From assembly GCF_900660605.1 (NCBI RefSeq), contig NZ_LR215024.1:806001-870000 (forward strand): DNA of 64,000 bases, in the 5' to 3' direction. The stretch comes from Mycoplasmopsis glycophila (GTDB lineage Bacteria > Bacillota_I > Bacilli_A > Mycoplasmatales > Metamycoplasmataceae). The notes beneath the pieces were generated by a model. That model made no database searches. It was not told the DNA's origin and saw only the letters and a list, made by a program, of their open reading frames with translations. The translations under genes were made by a program, and so were the position numbers. Positions 10,941-20,748 of the stretch are shown here, piece after piece; the stretch's first letter is position 1, and each line of letters opens with the position of its first letter.

Positions 10941-11060
10941 TAACAAAATAACACCTTACTCTTAAGTGTAAGGTGATAGCTTGGTTGTATTCTCCACATC
11001 ACAATACAAAGAGATACAAAAACAAAAAGAACTGACTATATTTATTAGTCAGTTTTTTAA
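10941..11060 (+). ncRNA. Possible structured small RNA (three hairpins)
   Basis: The non-coding stretch holds three successive stems: CACCTTAC/GTAAGGTG (10952-10975), TTGTATT/AATACAA (about 10985-11009) and AACTGACTA/TAGTCAGTT (11030-11054) followed by six T. The last is a proper terminator, the first has no U tract. It could be an extended 3' end of the ABC mRNA or a separate RNA of about 120 nt. No known RNA family is recognised. Confidence 0.4.
11030..11058 (+). terminator. Intrinsic terminator
   Basis: A perfect 9-bp stem AACTGACTA/TAGTCAGTT with a 7-base loop followed by TTTT. It ends the ABC exporter transcript or the possible small RNA. Confidence 0.8.
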
Positions 11061-11184
11061 TCAAATCACAAAAGAAATATATAGTTCAATTAATTAATAC
11101 TTTTATGGCTTTTTATAAGTAATCGAAATTGTAAGAATCGACATTTTGATCAGCTTTAATTTTTCTATCACAAAAGAAAATAAA

Positions 11185-11217
11185 AAATACCACTTTTATA
11201 TTAAAAAAATGGTATTT
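11185..11217 (-). terminator. Terminator of the p37-p29-p69 operon
   Basis: AAATACCA/TGGTATTT form an 8-bp stem followed on the minus strand by a T run. A second stem, CGTTAGAG/CTCTAGCG at 11225-11246, lies between it and the p69 stop and is followed by T's on the + strand. The gap 11061-11273 holds nothing else recognisable. Confidence 0.65.
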
Positions 11218-11273
11218 CTTGTTGCGTTAGAGATTATACTCTAGCGTATTTTTTATGTTTTAAATTAAGAATG

Positions 11274-12962
11274 TTAGTTAGCTCTCACTTTTTCCTTGCG
11301 AAGATTTCATCAACTCATTATCTTAAAGATTCAACGTTCTTTTTTAACCAAGAAAATAAATTCAATAAGGAAGAAGAAAATAATGCAAGGTAAAAGATAA
11401 GGAATAATTTTGTTTTCTGCGTCTTCTTTGATATATTTGTTGTTGATTCTTCCATAAACACCAATTCCAACAAAAAGACTGTAGTTAATTGCGTTACGAT
11501 ATGTACCTTCAAATTCAAATAACATATAACCAATTAATCTTCTTCAAATTTTTGGCAAAATGTAATTTAAATAAAATCTTGGTTTAGTTCACCCGAGATT
11601 AAGATGCATTTCAAGTTCTTTTGATTTAATCAAACCTACACTTTCGATTAGTTGTTTAACAATTGCTTTAAATGCACCAAACGAAAGAATTAAAATATAT
11701 GCTTGTTTAGTGCTAAAAAGAGGATTAATAATAAAGAATAAAATTAATGTAGGTATAGCTTTAAATACACTCAGTAAAAATTTGAGAAAAAGACTAGTTG
11801 CAGGTTTATGAAGTTTATCAGATGCAAAATAAGCATAAAATATAGCACCAAAAAAACCAAACGAGATAGCAACAAAAGTTTGCTTAAATAAACTTCAATA
11901 AATAAGATAAATACTTGGATCTTTAACAATATCTGAAAAATCAAATTTTCAATAAGTGTTTCAAAAGTTGTAAAGTAAATGCTTGTCAACAATTTTTGAG
12001 GACCCAACTTTAAGTATTAGATCAACAACACTGTAAATTATAAGACCCACTAGAAAAATTAATAAAAATAATTTAATAGCACTTTTATAAATGTATTTTC
12101 ATTTATAAATTGTAGATTTATCACTTGTTTTAAGTGCAACAGGCACAAATAAATAATTTTTTAAAATAAAAAGGAAAATTTCAATGATAAATAAAACAAG
12201 CACTAAAACAAAAATAGTGATACCTAGGTGCTGTGGTTGTTTTTCATACATTTTGAAAAATTCTCCAATACCTTTGATTCCAATAAATCCAAAAATGGAA
12301 CTTCAACGCACATTAGACTCAAAAGAAAGGAAGAAATTCATTAAATATTTATTTTTGTTGTATAAAAAGACATTTTTATAAAAAGACATTATTCGTGACA
12401 TTCCTAAATGAATGTCTAGATTGTAATTCTTTAAGTTTGTACTCTCGATGATATCCACAAAATAACGATGGATTCAAAGTCAAGTGAATCAGAAATAAAC
12501 TAAAAAAGGTAGAAAATATTTCGAAACAACAATGTCACTGAACATTGTTAGAAAAACTAAAACAGGAAAAGCTCTTAAGAAAATTAAGAAAATCCTGATG
12601 AAATAACTCATTCACTTTCACTTAAAGGTAAAAAGTCTAGGTACAGCAAGAAACGAAGAAAAAAAAGACATTATAAAAGCGCAAATCGTTCCTAAAAGTA
12701 CCGTTTGTAATGTAATTGCTAAAAGTTTGAAATTATATGCTCACAAATTAATACTAAGTTCTGGATCATTTGAATCAAATCTAAAAAGCATAGAAAATCA
12801 TCTTCAACTTCTAGCAAAACTAATATCTGAAAGACTAAAGAAATCAATTGAAATTAAACAATAAATTAGAAAACTAAAAGCAAACAAAACTATGGCATAC
12901 TTAAATCAAATTTTGTTTCTTGATTTAGTTTTAAATGACGCTTGTGGTTGCCTATTAATCAA
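11274..12962 (-). CDS. ABC transporter permease, p69 type (two fused PhnE-like modules)
   Basis: The 562-aa product is a tandem permease: the first module (about residues 30-290) contains FLRAFPVLVFLTMF and the second (about 300-560) VFKAIPTLILFFI, both matching the coupling-loop pattern of PhnE-type permeases. Each has several hydrophobic spans. Many UGA codons read as Trp, so a standard translation falls apart. Family: p69 of the mycoplasma p37-p29-p69 importer. The best start is TTG at 12962, five bases after AAGGA; it overlaps the end of the ATPase gene by 8 bases. No ATG in frame lies near. It forms the membrane channel for the p37 substrate. Confidence 0.85.
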
Positions 12963-13692
12963 AATATTCCTTAATTTCTGCTAAATTGAAATCTTTTTTG
13001 TCAATAAATTTATATATCTCATGGTTCTTGAGTGCAACTAATTTGTCACAATATTTAAGTGCAAGATCAAGATCGTGAATTGCAATTAAAACTAATTTAT
13101 TTTTTTTAGCCTCTTCTTTAAATAACTGCATAACAAGCTCTGAATTATTAAAATCTAAATTACTAGTTGGTTCATCTGCTAAAATAATTTGCCCATCATT
13201 AAAAAGTGCACGAGCAATATTTAGACGTTGTTTTTGACCTGAAGATAATTTAGTAAGAGGAATAAAAGCAAAATCCTCTAGATTTAATTTTTTTAAAATA
13301 TCTCAAAGTAAATCTAGCTCACGAGCTGTTAAATATTTAATCTTTTTGAAAAATCAATTTTGATAACGATCATAACTAAAAAGAACATTGTGATAAAAAT
13401 CGTAATCTTCGAGAATCAAGTTGTCTTGGTCAATAAAACTAATACTCTTTTTGAATTTTTTTCTGGTTTTGCGAGATGAACTTAAAATATCTGTATTATT
13501 GTAGATTAATTCACCTTCTTTGATTAAGGAGTTGTCAAAAATACTTTTGAGTATTGTACTTTTTCCATAACCACTTTTTCCAATAATTCCGATAATTTCA
13601 CCTTCTTTAAGGTAAAAAGACACATCATCAAAGACACTATCTTTTAAGTAATTTTTGTGATAACTAATTGTAACATTCTTGAATTTTAACAT
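12955..13692 (-). CDS. ABC transporter ATP-binding protein, p29/PhnC type
   Basis: The 245-aa ATPase has Walker A GKSGYGKST (38-46), signature LSSGQ, Walker B IILADEPTSNLD and an H-loop with IAIHDLDLAL. This layout is that of PhnC-like ATPases, p29 in mycoplasma literature. It would energise the p69 permease. One UGA (Trp) occurs after residue 112. The start ATG overlaps the p37 stop in TAATG, so translation is coupled; the end overlaps p69 by 8 bases. It belongs to the unit behind the TPP riboswitch. Confidence 0.93.
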
Positions 13693-14855
13693 TAACCTAA
13701 TGTCTCCTTAAGTACTTTTCAGTACGCATCTTCTGGATTTTCAATGACTGCATAGCTATTAAACCCTTGTGTAGCACCTCAACTATTGTCGCCTTTTTGT
13801 AATTCAACAAAAGCTTGTCCAAGTGCTTTAGCCACATCTGTAGGAATTGTTTTTGAGTTAACAAGAGCTACATTGTATGGTAGCTTCTCTGTAACAGTTA
13901 AAAAACTAATTTCTTGACCTGGACGTGTTTCTGCAGAAGGAGTATAAGGATCGTTGGATTCAACTTTACTATATCCGTAGAATCCTTCATTGTCCATAAA
14001 GATATGGATATTTTCATTTTTTTGGTCATTAGCTTTTTTTGTTTTAGTTTTTATAACTTTTTCTGAATATTTAGCTTGTAAATCTTTAAATGAAAGGAAT
14101 TGTTTTCCAAAGTGCTTTTTCATTAAAGCTTCTGGTAATAAATATTTACTTCCTGAATCAGCACTACCAATTCCAAGTCCATAAGAAACAAAAGAAGTTA
14201 AGTCTTTTTCATTTCATGCTTTAACAATTTCTTGTGTCATATCTGGTGTAGCAACGATAACAAAAAGCCCTCTTTGGTAAGGTACTAACGCATCTTCCGC
14301 ATCATAAACTTTTCTGTAAATTGCACCATCAAAGTCCATTCCAAGATCACCTTCGTTATTTCAATCTTGTCTTGGTTTTGATTTAAAAATTGCTTCTTCA
14401 TTTGCTGCTGAAACTCTAAGCGGATCTGTTGCAGATCCATCTACATAACCAGCATTTTTAATTTCTCCCGCAAATTTACGAGTATAAGTTTGTACTAATG
14501 GATAAATTCCACTAATTGACATTTCTTCTTTGCTGTGATATGTTGAACCAGCAGAAACAAAACCTAAATCAATTTCTTTTTTCAATATTTTTTCTTTTAC
14601 TGTAGCATAATTATCGTCTTCTGTAAACTCGATTGCTACTTTGTAATTTAAATCTTGTGATTTTAAGTAAGAATTAAAATGGTTTTCAAGATTAGCTTTA
14701 ATCACATCTTGTTTACTATACGGATCACCTAAATGCATTCTAATAATTTTTGCCTCTTCTTGCTTATTATTGCATGCACTTGCAAAAAACATAGGTGTAA
14801 CTGCACCTAAACTTGTTAAAGATAACAATGATAAAAATTTAATTTTCTTTTTCAT
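13692..14855 (-). CDS. Substrate-binding lipoprotein, p37/Cypl type (probable thiamine binder)
   Basis: The 387-aa protein has a signal peptide ending in a lipobox FASAC (Cys28) and a periplasmic-binding-protein fold of the PhnD/p37 type (IRMHLGDPYSKQDV near the N-terminus; DLGFVSAGSTY near residue 97). The homologue in M. hyorhinis, p37 or Cypl, was shown structurally to bind thiamine pyrophosphate. Here the assignment is supported independently by a TPP riboswitch directly upstream. It captures the substrate at the outer membrane face and passes it to p69. Phosphonate-transporter labels given to this family by similarity are therefore less likely. Three or more UGA codons read as Trp. An SD-like GGAGG lies 14 bases upstream of the ATG, inside the terminator hairpin. 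Confidence 0.9.
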
Positions 14856-14862
14856 AAATAAT

Positions 14863-14886
14863 AAAAAAACCTCCTCGGACAGGAAG
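14863..14886 (-). terminator. Terminator/SD-sequestering hairpin of the TPP riboswitch
   Basis: On the minus strand CTTCCT pairs with AGGAGG (two ends of a 5-base loop GTCCG), followed by seven T. The 3' arm is the only SD-like sequence before p37, so the hairpin can both stop transcription and hide the ribosome site. Confidence 0.65.
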
Positions 14887-14990
14887 AATTCTTCATGAGA
14901 GAACTCGCTACGCTAGCATTACCTAGATCAGCTAATAAGAGTGTTTCTCAACCTACTTGACGAAAAAAACAAGTAAGTACCTCTGTCCTT
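14863..14990 (-). promoter_or_regulatory. TPP riboswitch (THI element) upstream of p37-p29-p69
   Basis: The minus strand contains the two conserved TPP-aptamer parts in order: GGTTGAGAAACACTC (14954-14940 region) and CTGATCTAGGTAATGCTAGC (14929-14910) followed by GTAGCGAG. These match the classical GCTGAGA and CCTGATCTGGATAATGCCAGCGTAGGGA blocks. P3 is formed by CTTACTTG/CAAGTAGG, P5 by CTAG/CTAG. GGACAG (14988-14983) can pair with CTGTCC (14882-14877), which lies inside the terminator hairpin. A palindrome GAAGAATTCTTC (about 14893-14882) competes with the terminator 5' arm and could be the antiterminator. Binding of TPP should lower p37 operon expression. Confidence 0.88.
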
Positions 14991-14997
14991 ACTTGTA

Positions 14998-15003
14998 ATT
15001 ATA
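14998..15003 (-). promoter_or_regulatory. -10 box of the riboswitch transcript
   Basis: The minus strand reads TATAAT about 10 bases before the first aptamer bases. A clear -35 box is not seen. The promoter abuts the 3' end of the upstream gene. Confidence 0.5.
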
Positions 15004-15009
15004 TAGATT

Positions 15010-17460
15010 TTAAAAAAATTGTTCATTATTTTCATCAAATGTGAATTCTTTTTTGTTTTCAGCATTTTGTTCAGATGAACTTAAAAGTTCATTATATAGC
15101 TCTAAATCTTCATTTTTTTGAACTTTTTTGCTTTTTTTATTGTTTTGAGTAATAATAAATTCTTGATTATAGAAAATATTTACCATTTCGTTCCCTTCAA
15201 TTTCCACAGTTGTTTCCATTGTTGAATTAAATTGAGGGTTTTTTGCAATGTAATTTGATAAATTTCGATTCTCACGCTTTGAAATTCATTTTTGAAATTC
15301 ATCTAATGAAGCAAAGACATAATGATTATCGTCGTCAACATAAAATAAATCATCATAAACGTATTCTTTAGTGTCCCGCACATCTAAAAGTGAGTATTTT
15401 TTGTTAACTAAAATTTCATAAATAATCGGATGAATTGGATTTTCAAAAACTTCACTCACAAGTCCACCTTCAAGTAAAGAATAGTTTCCAAAAAAATGCA
15501 CACGATCAAAGTTGGCCTTAATAAGACCAGAATGGCTCGTTACAAAAACAAAGTTTAAATTATATTTTTCAGAAATTTTAAATAAAACACGAAGAAATTC
15601 TAATCGAATATCTGATGTAATGAAGTTGCTGTCTTTGACAAATAAAAGCTTCGTTTTCGACAAAATAAATTTCATCAACTTAATTTTAGCTCTATCAACT
15701 AATTTCAAATCACAATACGGAATAAGATAATTTGCATTTGAAATCGAGAGATTTTCAACAAAATCACTAAAATTTAGAATATTTTTATAAATTTCAATGA
15801 TTTTTTTGTTTGCTGGCGCTTTTGAAGTTGTAAAGTCTGATAAAGCGCTTAAAAAGCTAATCATTTTTTTGAATTTATAAAAGTAATCGTAAAAATGATT
15901 TAAATTGTTTAACATTTCGATGTTTTCTTTAAAAATAGAAGGATAATTATTTTTAATTCAAGTAAATCTTTCTTTGAAAAGTTCAAGCTCGTCAAAAACA
16001 GCTTGAAAACTTGCAGAAAGACGCTTAATTCTAATTTCTTTATTTTTGATAATGCTATTAAAAAGTTTTTTTTCATTGAGTTTGAATCACTGCAATTCAG
16101 CCTCGGACATTTTGATTCTTCTTTCAAACTCATCAATTTTTCAATAGCTTTGAGTGTTGAGAATTTTTTCAAAATTAAGCTTTTCCAGCTTGTTGATTTT
16201 ACTTTGAATTTCCTTGATTTCGTTTTCTATTTTATTTTTAAAATCTTTGGATTCCAAAATGTATTTATCAATATTAAAGTTAAATTCATAATAAATTAAC
16301 TTACTTAATTTATTAATTTTATTAAGTGAAGTATCTTCTTTTTTTGTTCGATAAGTTTCATTGATAAAAATTTTAATTTCAGTATTTAAGTAGTTATTGA
16401 GTTTTCAAATTTTTTCGGCTTTTAAATAGTATAATTTACTTTTGTTTCTTTTTAAAAGGGCATAAACTCTTTTTTTGATTGAAATATCTTTATAAATTTC
16501 TAAAAACTTTGAGCTTTCACGGTTAACAATAGATAGCTTTCATTTAAGAGTTTTGATGTCTCTTGAAATAACTTTAAGCAAGTAATTCAAAAGGTTTAAT
16601 GACTTTTTCTTGGTTTTTCTTAAGAGTTTTTTGTAAAAATCAATTTCAAAATAAAAGTCACGTATTTTAATTGAATTTTGTAACTTATTAATTGATCCAT
16701 TTTTAATTTCATTCATGTAAAAAAGTCTTTTTTTACTATTTTCAATCAGTCTTTTTTGGCGAACAATGTTACTTAATTCATAACTTTCAAGAATTTTATT
16801 GTGATTTTCACGGACAGCATTAAAAAGTTCAATAAGAATATCTAATAAGTCATTTTTGTAATCTAAACTTAATTCATTAAGAGTTTTAATAGATTCGCTA
16901 AAAAGGTTAGGATTATAACCAATATCGTTATTACTAATTTTAGAAAGAATTAAATTTGCTTCACGAATATTTTCTTGGTTAAGGTCAATAATATCTTTAG
17001 AATACTTATTAATAATATTAAAAAGAACGTTTTTAAGTGTAAAATCAAAGTCTTTAAATAATTGATTTGCTTCTTTTTCTAGTTTTTCAGCTGTTGGTAA
17101 GGCAAGAATGTTTTCTCAAATTTCGAAAAGAGGAATATTTTCATCATCTTCGTTAATAACTTCCAAGATATTGAAAATTCCCATTTTCTTAAGTACTTCT
17201 TTCTTGTTTGTAACAAATTCTGAATTTTTATTATTTGAATCTTGGTCAAAAAATGCAAGTGAGACATTTTTGTTACTTACAATATTTTTTCAAAGCAAAT
17301 CAAAAGTTAATAAAGAGTTTTTTTCATTGATATAGAAAGCTGTTTTTTCGTTTTGAAAAATTTCAACATAAGGTAAAGTAATAAAATCCACTTCATTTTC
17401 TGAAAGATTAGATTGAGCAAAAATATTATGAATTGTTAGAAGATTTTTTTTATTTTGCAT
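15010..17460 (-). CDS. Degenerate ABC-ATPase-like protein with long coiled coil
   Basis: This 816-aa protein is mostly a K/E/N-rich helical coiled coil (about residues 130-560). Its C-terminal part follows the order of an oligopeptide-type ABC ATPase but without the catalytic letters: a signature-position stretch YLIPYCDLKLVDRAKIKL (about 578-595), a Walker B-position KLLFVKDS (604-611), an H-loop position FVFVTSHSGLI with His about 643, and a C-terminal HPIIYEIL (about 677), which equals the 'HPYT..LL' ending of OppD/OppF. No Walker A is found near the N-terminus. Mycoplasma OppF proteins carry a helical insertion at the same point, so this may be a decayed OppF-like paralogue turned structural. 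It starts 20 bases after the S-component gene and is probably co-transcribed with it. Function unknown. Confidence 0.8.
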
Positions 17461-17480
17461 AAGTTCCTACTTTTTGCTTG

Positions 17481-18470
17481 TTAGTAAGTCAAATGAGAAT
17501 TTTTATTAATTAATTTTGAAACGATCATATATGAATAGTAAATAACAAACATATTGAATCAAATTTTAATAGGGCTAGTTAGAATATGTTGCGAAACTCA
17601 AAAGAAATAATTATCAAAGTTACCTGACCCAAGAGATAAAACGTCACCAACAGAAAGAATTGGAGTATTAATAAGCTCTAAAAATGCTGAAAACACAATA
17701 ATTGGAACAAGAACAGTATAACGTTCTAATTTAAGTGTAAAACGACCAATGATAATAAAAACAACCATTAAGAGAATACCTGAAATCATTAAGATTAATA
17801 AAATAGTTTTATCACGAATTAAACTATTATTTAAAATTGCTGGATTTCGATCATAAGCAATGGACATATAAATACCAATAATTGCAGCAACCATCAATAA
17901 AAAAGCTACACCATTAATTAAATAAATATTCGCGAGAAGCTTGTTTGAAGAATCTTCAGAAATATATTTACTCTTGTGTTGTAAACGAATAATTTTATTA
18001 GCATATTTATCAACAAGATAAAAGTTTTCTTTAGCTTGATAATTATTATATTTAATGTTCAATAAGTAAATTTTGACTGAAATTTTAGCTAGCCGATAAT
18101 CTTTCGAAAATGCATTTTTGATAAATTGGACAAAATAAAATCCAAAAATACCAGATACAATACCATTGACCGCAATTGCCACAGTATAAACTGGATTGTA
18201 GCCTGCTGGCGGAATAAATAAAAGCGAAAGGAAATCACTAACTATTCCAACAAATAGCCCCACGAAAGGACCAAAAATAAATCCAGAAATTTTAATTGGT
18301 AAACCAATAAATGAAAATTTATATGATTGAATATTTACTAAAGGTACAATCTGAGCAGAAATAATCGTAAAAGCAACAGAAATAGCAATTAAAATAGCAA
18401 CAAAAGCCATTTTTCGAATTGTTCACTTTGGAAATAACTTAATATTTCAAATTTTTAATTTTTCTTTCAT
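17481..18470 (-). CDS. ECF transporter S component, folate-family-like
   Basis: The 329-aa membrane protein has the S-component hallmarks: FSFIGLPIKISGFIFGPFVG near residue 55, then GIVSDFLSLLFIPPAGYNPVYTV, resembling the FolT family. The S component captures a vitamin (folate or a relative) and works with the EcfA/A'/T energising module, which is not in this window. It is longer than usual (about 200) because of a charged insertion around residues 125-195, after which further membrane spans follow. It starts at ATG 18470, preceded by AAAGGTG; an internal Met is at 18410. Several UGA codons read as Trp at both ends. Confidence 0.82.
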
Positions 18471-18554
18471 CGTCACCTTTCGTTTTGTTAATTTCTTTTT
18501 TTAATTTTATATTATTCTAGTTATTTTTATACTAACATCTAAAGAAAAACAAAA

Positions 18555-18608
18555 GAACATAACAAAGGCACTCAAACAATTTAAATTGTTTGTTTTTAAG
18601 TTATGTTC
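18555..18608 (-). terminator. Terminator of the NERD-tex transcript
   Basis: GAACATAAC/GTTATGTTC is a 9-bp outer stem enclosing a second palindrome AAACAATTTAAATTGTTT. The minus strand continues with TTTTGTTTTT. Confidence 0.7.
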
Positions 18609-18620
18609 CTTTTTAAGAAT

Positions 18621-20744
18621 TTAAATAATTTCTCCTGAAATTCTGTTTTTTTCCAAATTGATTTCTAATAATTTAGCATCAATAATTTGCCCTGGATGAT
18701 ATTTTTCAAAAGCACTTTCATTTTCTGATAATCCGAGTTTTGAAGTGTGAATAAAAAGATTTTGTTTAAGTCCAATATAAACAAACACCCCGAAATCAGT
18801 AATGTTTTCAATGGTTCCTTGAATTTGATCACCCACTTTAAGATCTTGAATGTTTAAAATATTATCTTTTAAGATAAAACCTTTCTTGTTTTGATCAAAG
18901 TTTTTGACAGGGTTTTTGAGTGCATTTAAAATTAGATCCACTTCATAATAATTTGCATGGTATTTGTCAGCTAATTCTTGAACTTCTAATTTAAGATTAC
19001 TTAATCCTTCATTGTTTGGTTCTAAATTGTAATCCTGAATAATTTTATTGGCAAGCTCATAAGATTCAGGGTGAACAAAAGTTCGATCTAAAAAGTTATT
19101 TGAATCAAAAATTCTTAAAAAGCCAATTGCTTGTTCATATGTTTTAGCTCCAAGCCCTTTAACTTTTTTTAGTTGCTCACGGTTATTAAATTTACCAATT
19201 TCATTCCTGTACAAAATAATATTTTCTGCAACTTTAGAACTTAGTCCTGAAATATGAGTCAAAATAGTTTTTGAAGCTGAATTAAGATCTATTCCGGTTA
19301 AGTTAACTACTTTATCAACCTTAAAGTTTAAATAATGATTTAATTCTTTTTGATTTAAGTCATGCTGATATTGTCCAACACCAATCGATTTTGGATCAAT
19401 TTTAATTAGTTCATTTAAAGGATCAAGGAATTTTCTACCAATATTAATCGCACTTCTTTCTTCAACATTTAAGTTAGGAAATTCTTCAATTGCTAATTTT
19501 GATGCCGAATAAACAGATGCACCAACTTCTGAAACGATAGCATACTTAATTTTTAAATCATTTTCTTTGATAAGTTTAGCTATAAATTGTTCAGTTTCCC
19601 TTGAAGCAGTACCATTTCCAATTACAACAATATCAATTTTGTGTTTTTTAAGCATTGCAAGAACAATTTTAGAAGCTTGTTCAATTTGAAATCTTGGCGC
19701 ATTAGGAAAGATTTTATTAATTTCTAAAAGATCTCCATTTTCATTTAATGCAGCAAGTTTGCATCCGTTGACAAAAGCTGGATCAATCGCAAGAACATTA
19801 TGGTTTTTAATAGCAGGAGCCATTAATAATTTTTCCACCGAATTTGAGAAAATTTTAATTGCAGATGCTTCTGCTTTTTCAAATAAATCATTAAAAATTT
19901 CACGCTCAAGGCTAGGTAAAATAAGTCTTTTTAATGAATCATCAATTGCAAGATCAAGAAATTTTGCATTAAGTCTTTTCTTATCAATTTGTTTAAGAAT
20001 AATTATTTTGAGAAAGTCTACTTTATAATTAAAAGATAATTTCAGAATATTTAAATTTACTCCACGATTAATTGCAAGAACATTGTGATTCTTAATATAT
20101 TTAAGCGGGATTTTATAATCATAATAATTAGTGAATTTTTGTTCTTCGTCTAACTCAATTTTCTTTGCTTTTGAGACTAAAACAGCATAATTTTCGATGT
20201 TTTCTTTAATTGCTGATCTAATTTCAACATTTTGCGAAATGATTTGAGCAATAATATAATTTGCTTGTTCAAGCGCAAATTCAACACTTGTTACTTGATC
20301 ATTAAGATATTTTTTCGCTTCTACTTTAGGATCAAAATCACGTTTTGTATTATTTAAAATACTTAAAGCAAGTGGCTCAAGACCTAATTTGATAGCTTCT
20401 GATGCTTTCGTTACTTTTCCAACCTTGAACGGTTCATAAATAGCTTCTAGTTCGCTTTTTGTTTTCGTATTTTCAATTTTAAGCTTTAATTCAGGTGTTA
20501 ATAATTTCTTTTCATCCAAAATTTGTAAGATCCCTTCTTTTCTTTTGTTTAATTCAGATGTGTATTTGAAAAGTGTTTCAATTTGATAAATTTGTTCTTC
20601 ATCAAGTCCGCCCGTTTTATCCTTACGATAACGAGAAATGAATGGTACAGTATCACCTTGAGCAAGCATTCCTAAAACTTCAAGAACTTGTGATTCTTTG
20701 ATTTTAAGTTCATTAGCTACATTTAAAATTGCTTTATTATCCAT
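18621..20744 (-). CDS. tex: Tex family RNA-binding transcription accessory protein
   Basis: The 707-aa protein has the complete Tex layout: N-terminal helical domain with GDTVPFISRYRKDKTGGLDE, a YqgF/RNase H-like domain (around residues 310-440, VLAIDPAFVNGCKLAALN), a helix-hairpin-helix region (LNSASKTILTHISGLSSKVA) and a C-terminal S1 domain (GDQIQGTIENITDFGVFVYI). Tex proteins bind nucleic acids and influence transcription; the exact role is unsettled. No tryptophan or UGA codon occurs, so it is intact under both codes. It starts 4 bases after the NERD gene stop with SD AGGGG, forming an operon. Confidence 0.95.
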   Translation of the reverse strand: MDNKAILNVANELKIKESQVLEVLGMLAQGDTVPFISRYRKDKTGGLDEEQIYQIETLFKYTSELNKRKEGILQILDEKKLLTPELKLKIENTKTKSELEAIYEPFKVGKVTKASEAIKLGLEPLALSILNNTKRDFDPKVEAKKYLNDQVTSVEFALEQANYIIAQIISQNVEIRSAIKENIENYAVLVSKAKKIELDEEQKFTNYYDYKIPLKYIKNHNVLAINRGVNLNILKLSFNYKVDFLKIIILKQIDKKRLNAKFLDLAIDDSLKRLILPSLEREIFNDLFEKAEASAIKIFSNSVEKLLMAPAIKNHNVLAIDPAFVNGCKLAALNENGDLLEINKIFPNAPRFQIEQASKIVLAMLKKHKIDIVVIGNGTASRETEQFIAKLIKENDLKIKYAIVSEVGASVYSASKLAIEEFPNLNVEERSAINIGRKFLDPLNELIKIDPKSIGVGQYQHDLNQKELNHYLNFKVDKVVNLTGIDLNSASKTILTHISGLSSKVAENIILYRNEIGKFNNREQLKKVKGLGAKTYEQAIGFLRIFDSNNFLDRTFVHPESYELANKIIQDYNLEPNNEGLSNLKLEVQELADKYHANYYEVDLILNALKNPVKNFDQNKKGFILKDNILNIQDLKVGDQIQGTIENITDFGVFVYIGLKQNLFIHTSKLGLSENESAFEKYHPGQIIDAKLLEINLEKNRISGEII

Positions 20745-20748
20745 TAAA

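Noticed and set aside
11318-11533. Two overlapping reading frames at the p69 end, looking like a frameshift
   Set aside because: With UGA as Trp only one frame continues with permease-like sequence through 11274; the other is a shadow.
14863-15003. Leader before p37 considered as a T-box or other amino-acid element
   Set aside because: The aptamer blocks match TPP and no T-box sequence (TGGNACCGCG) is present.
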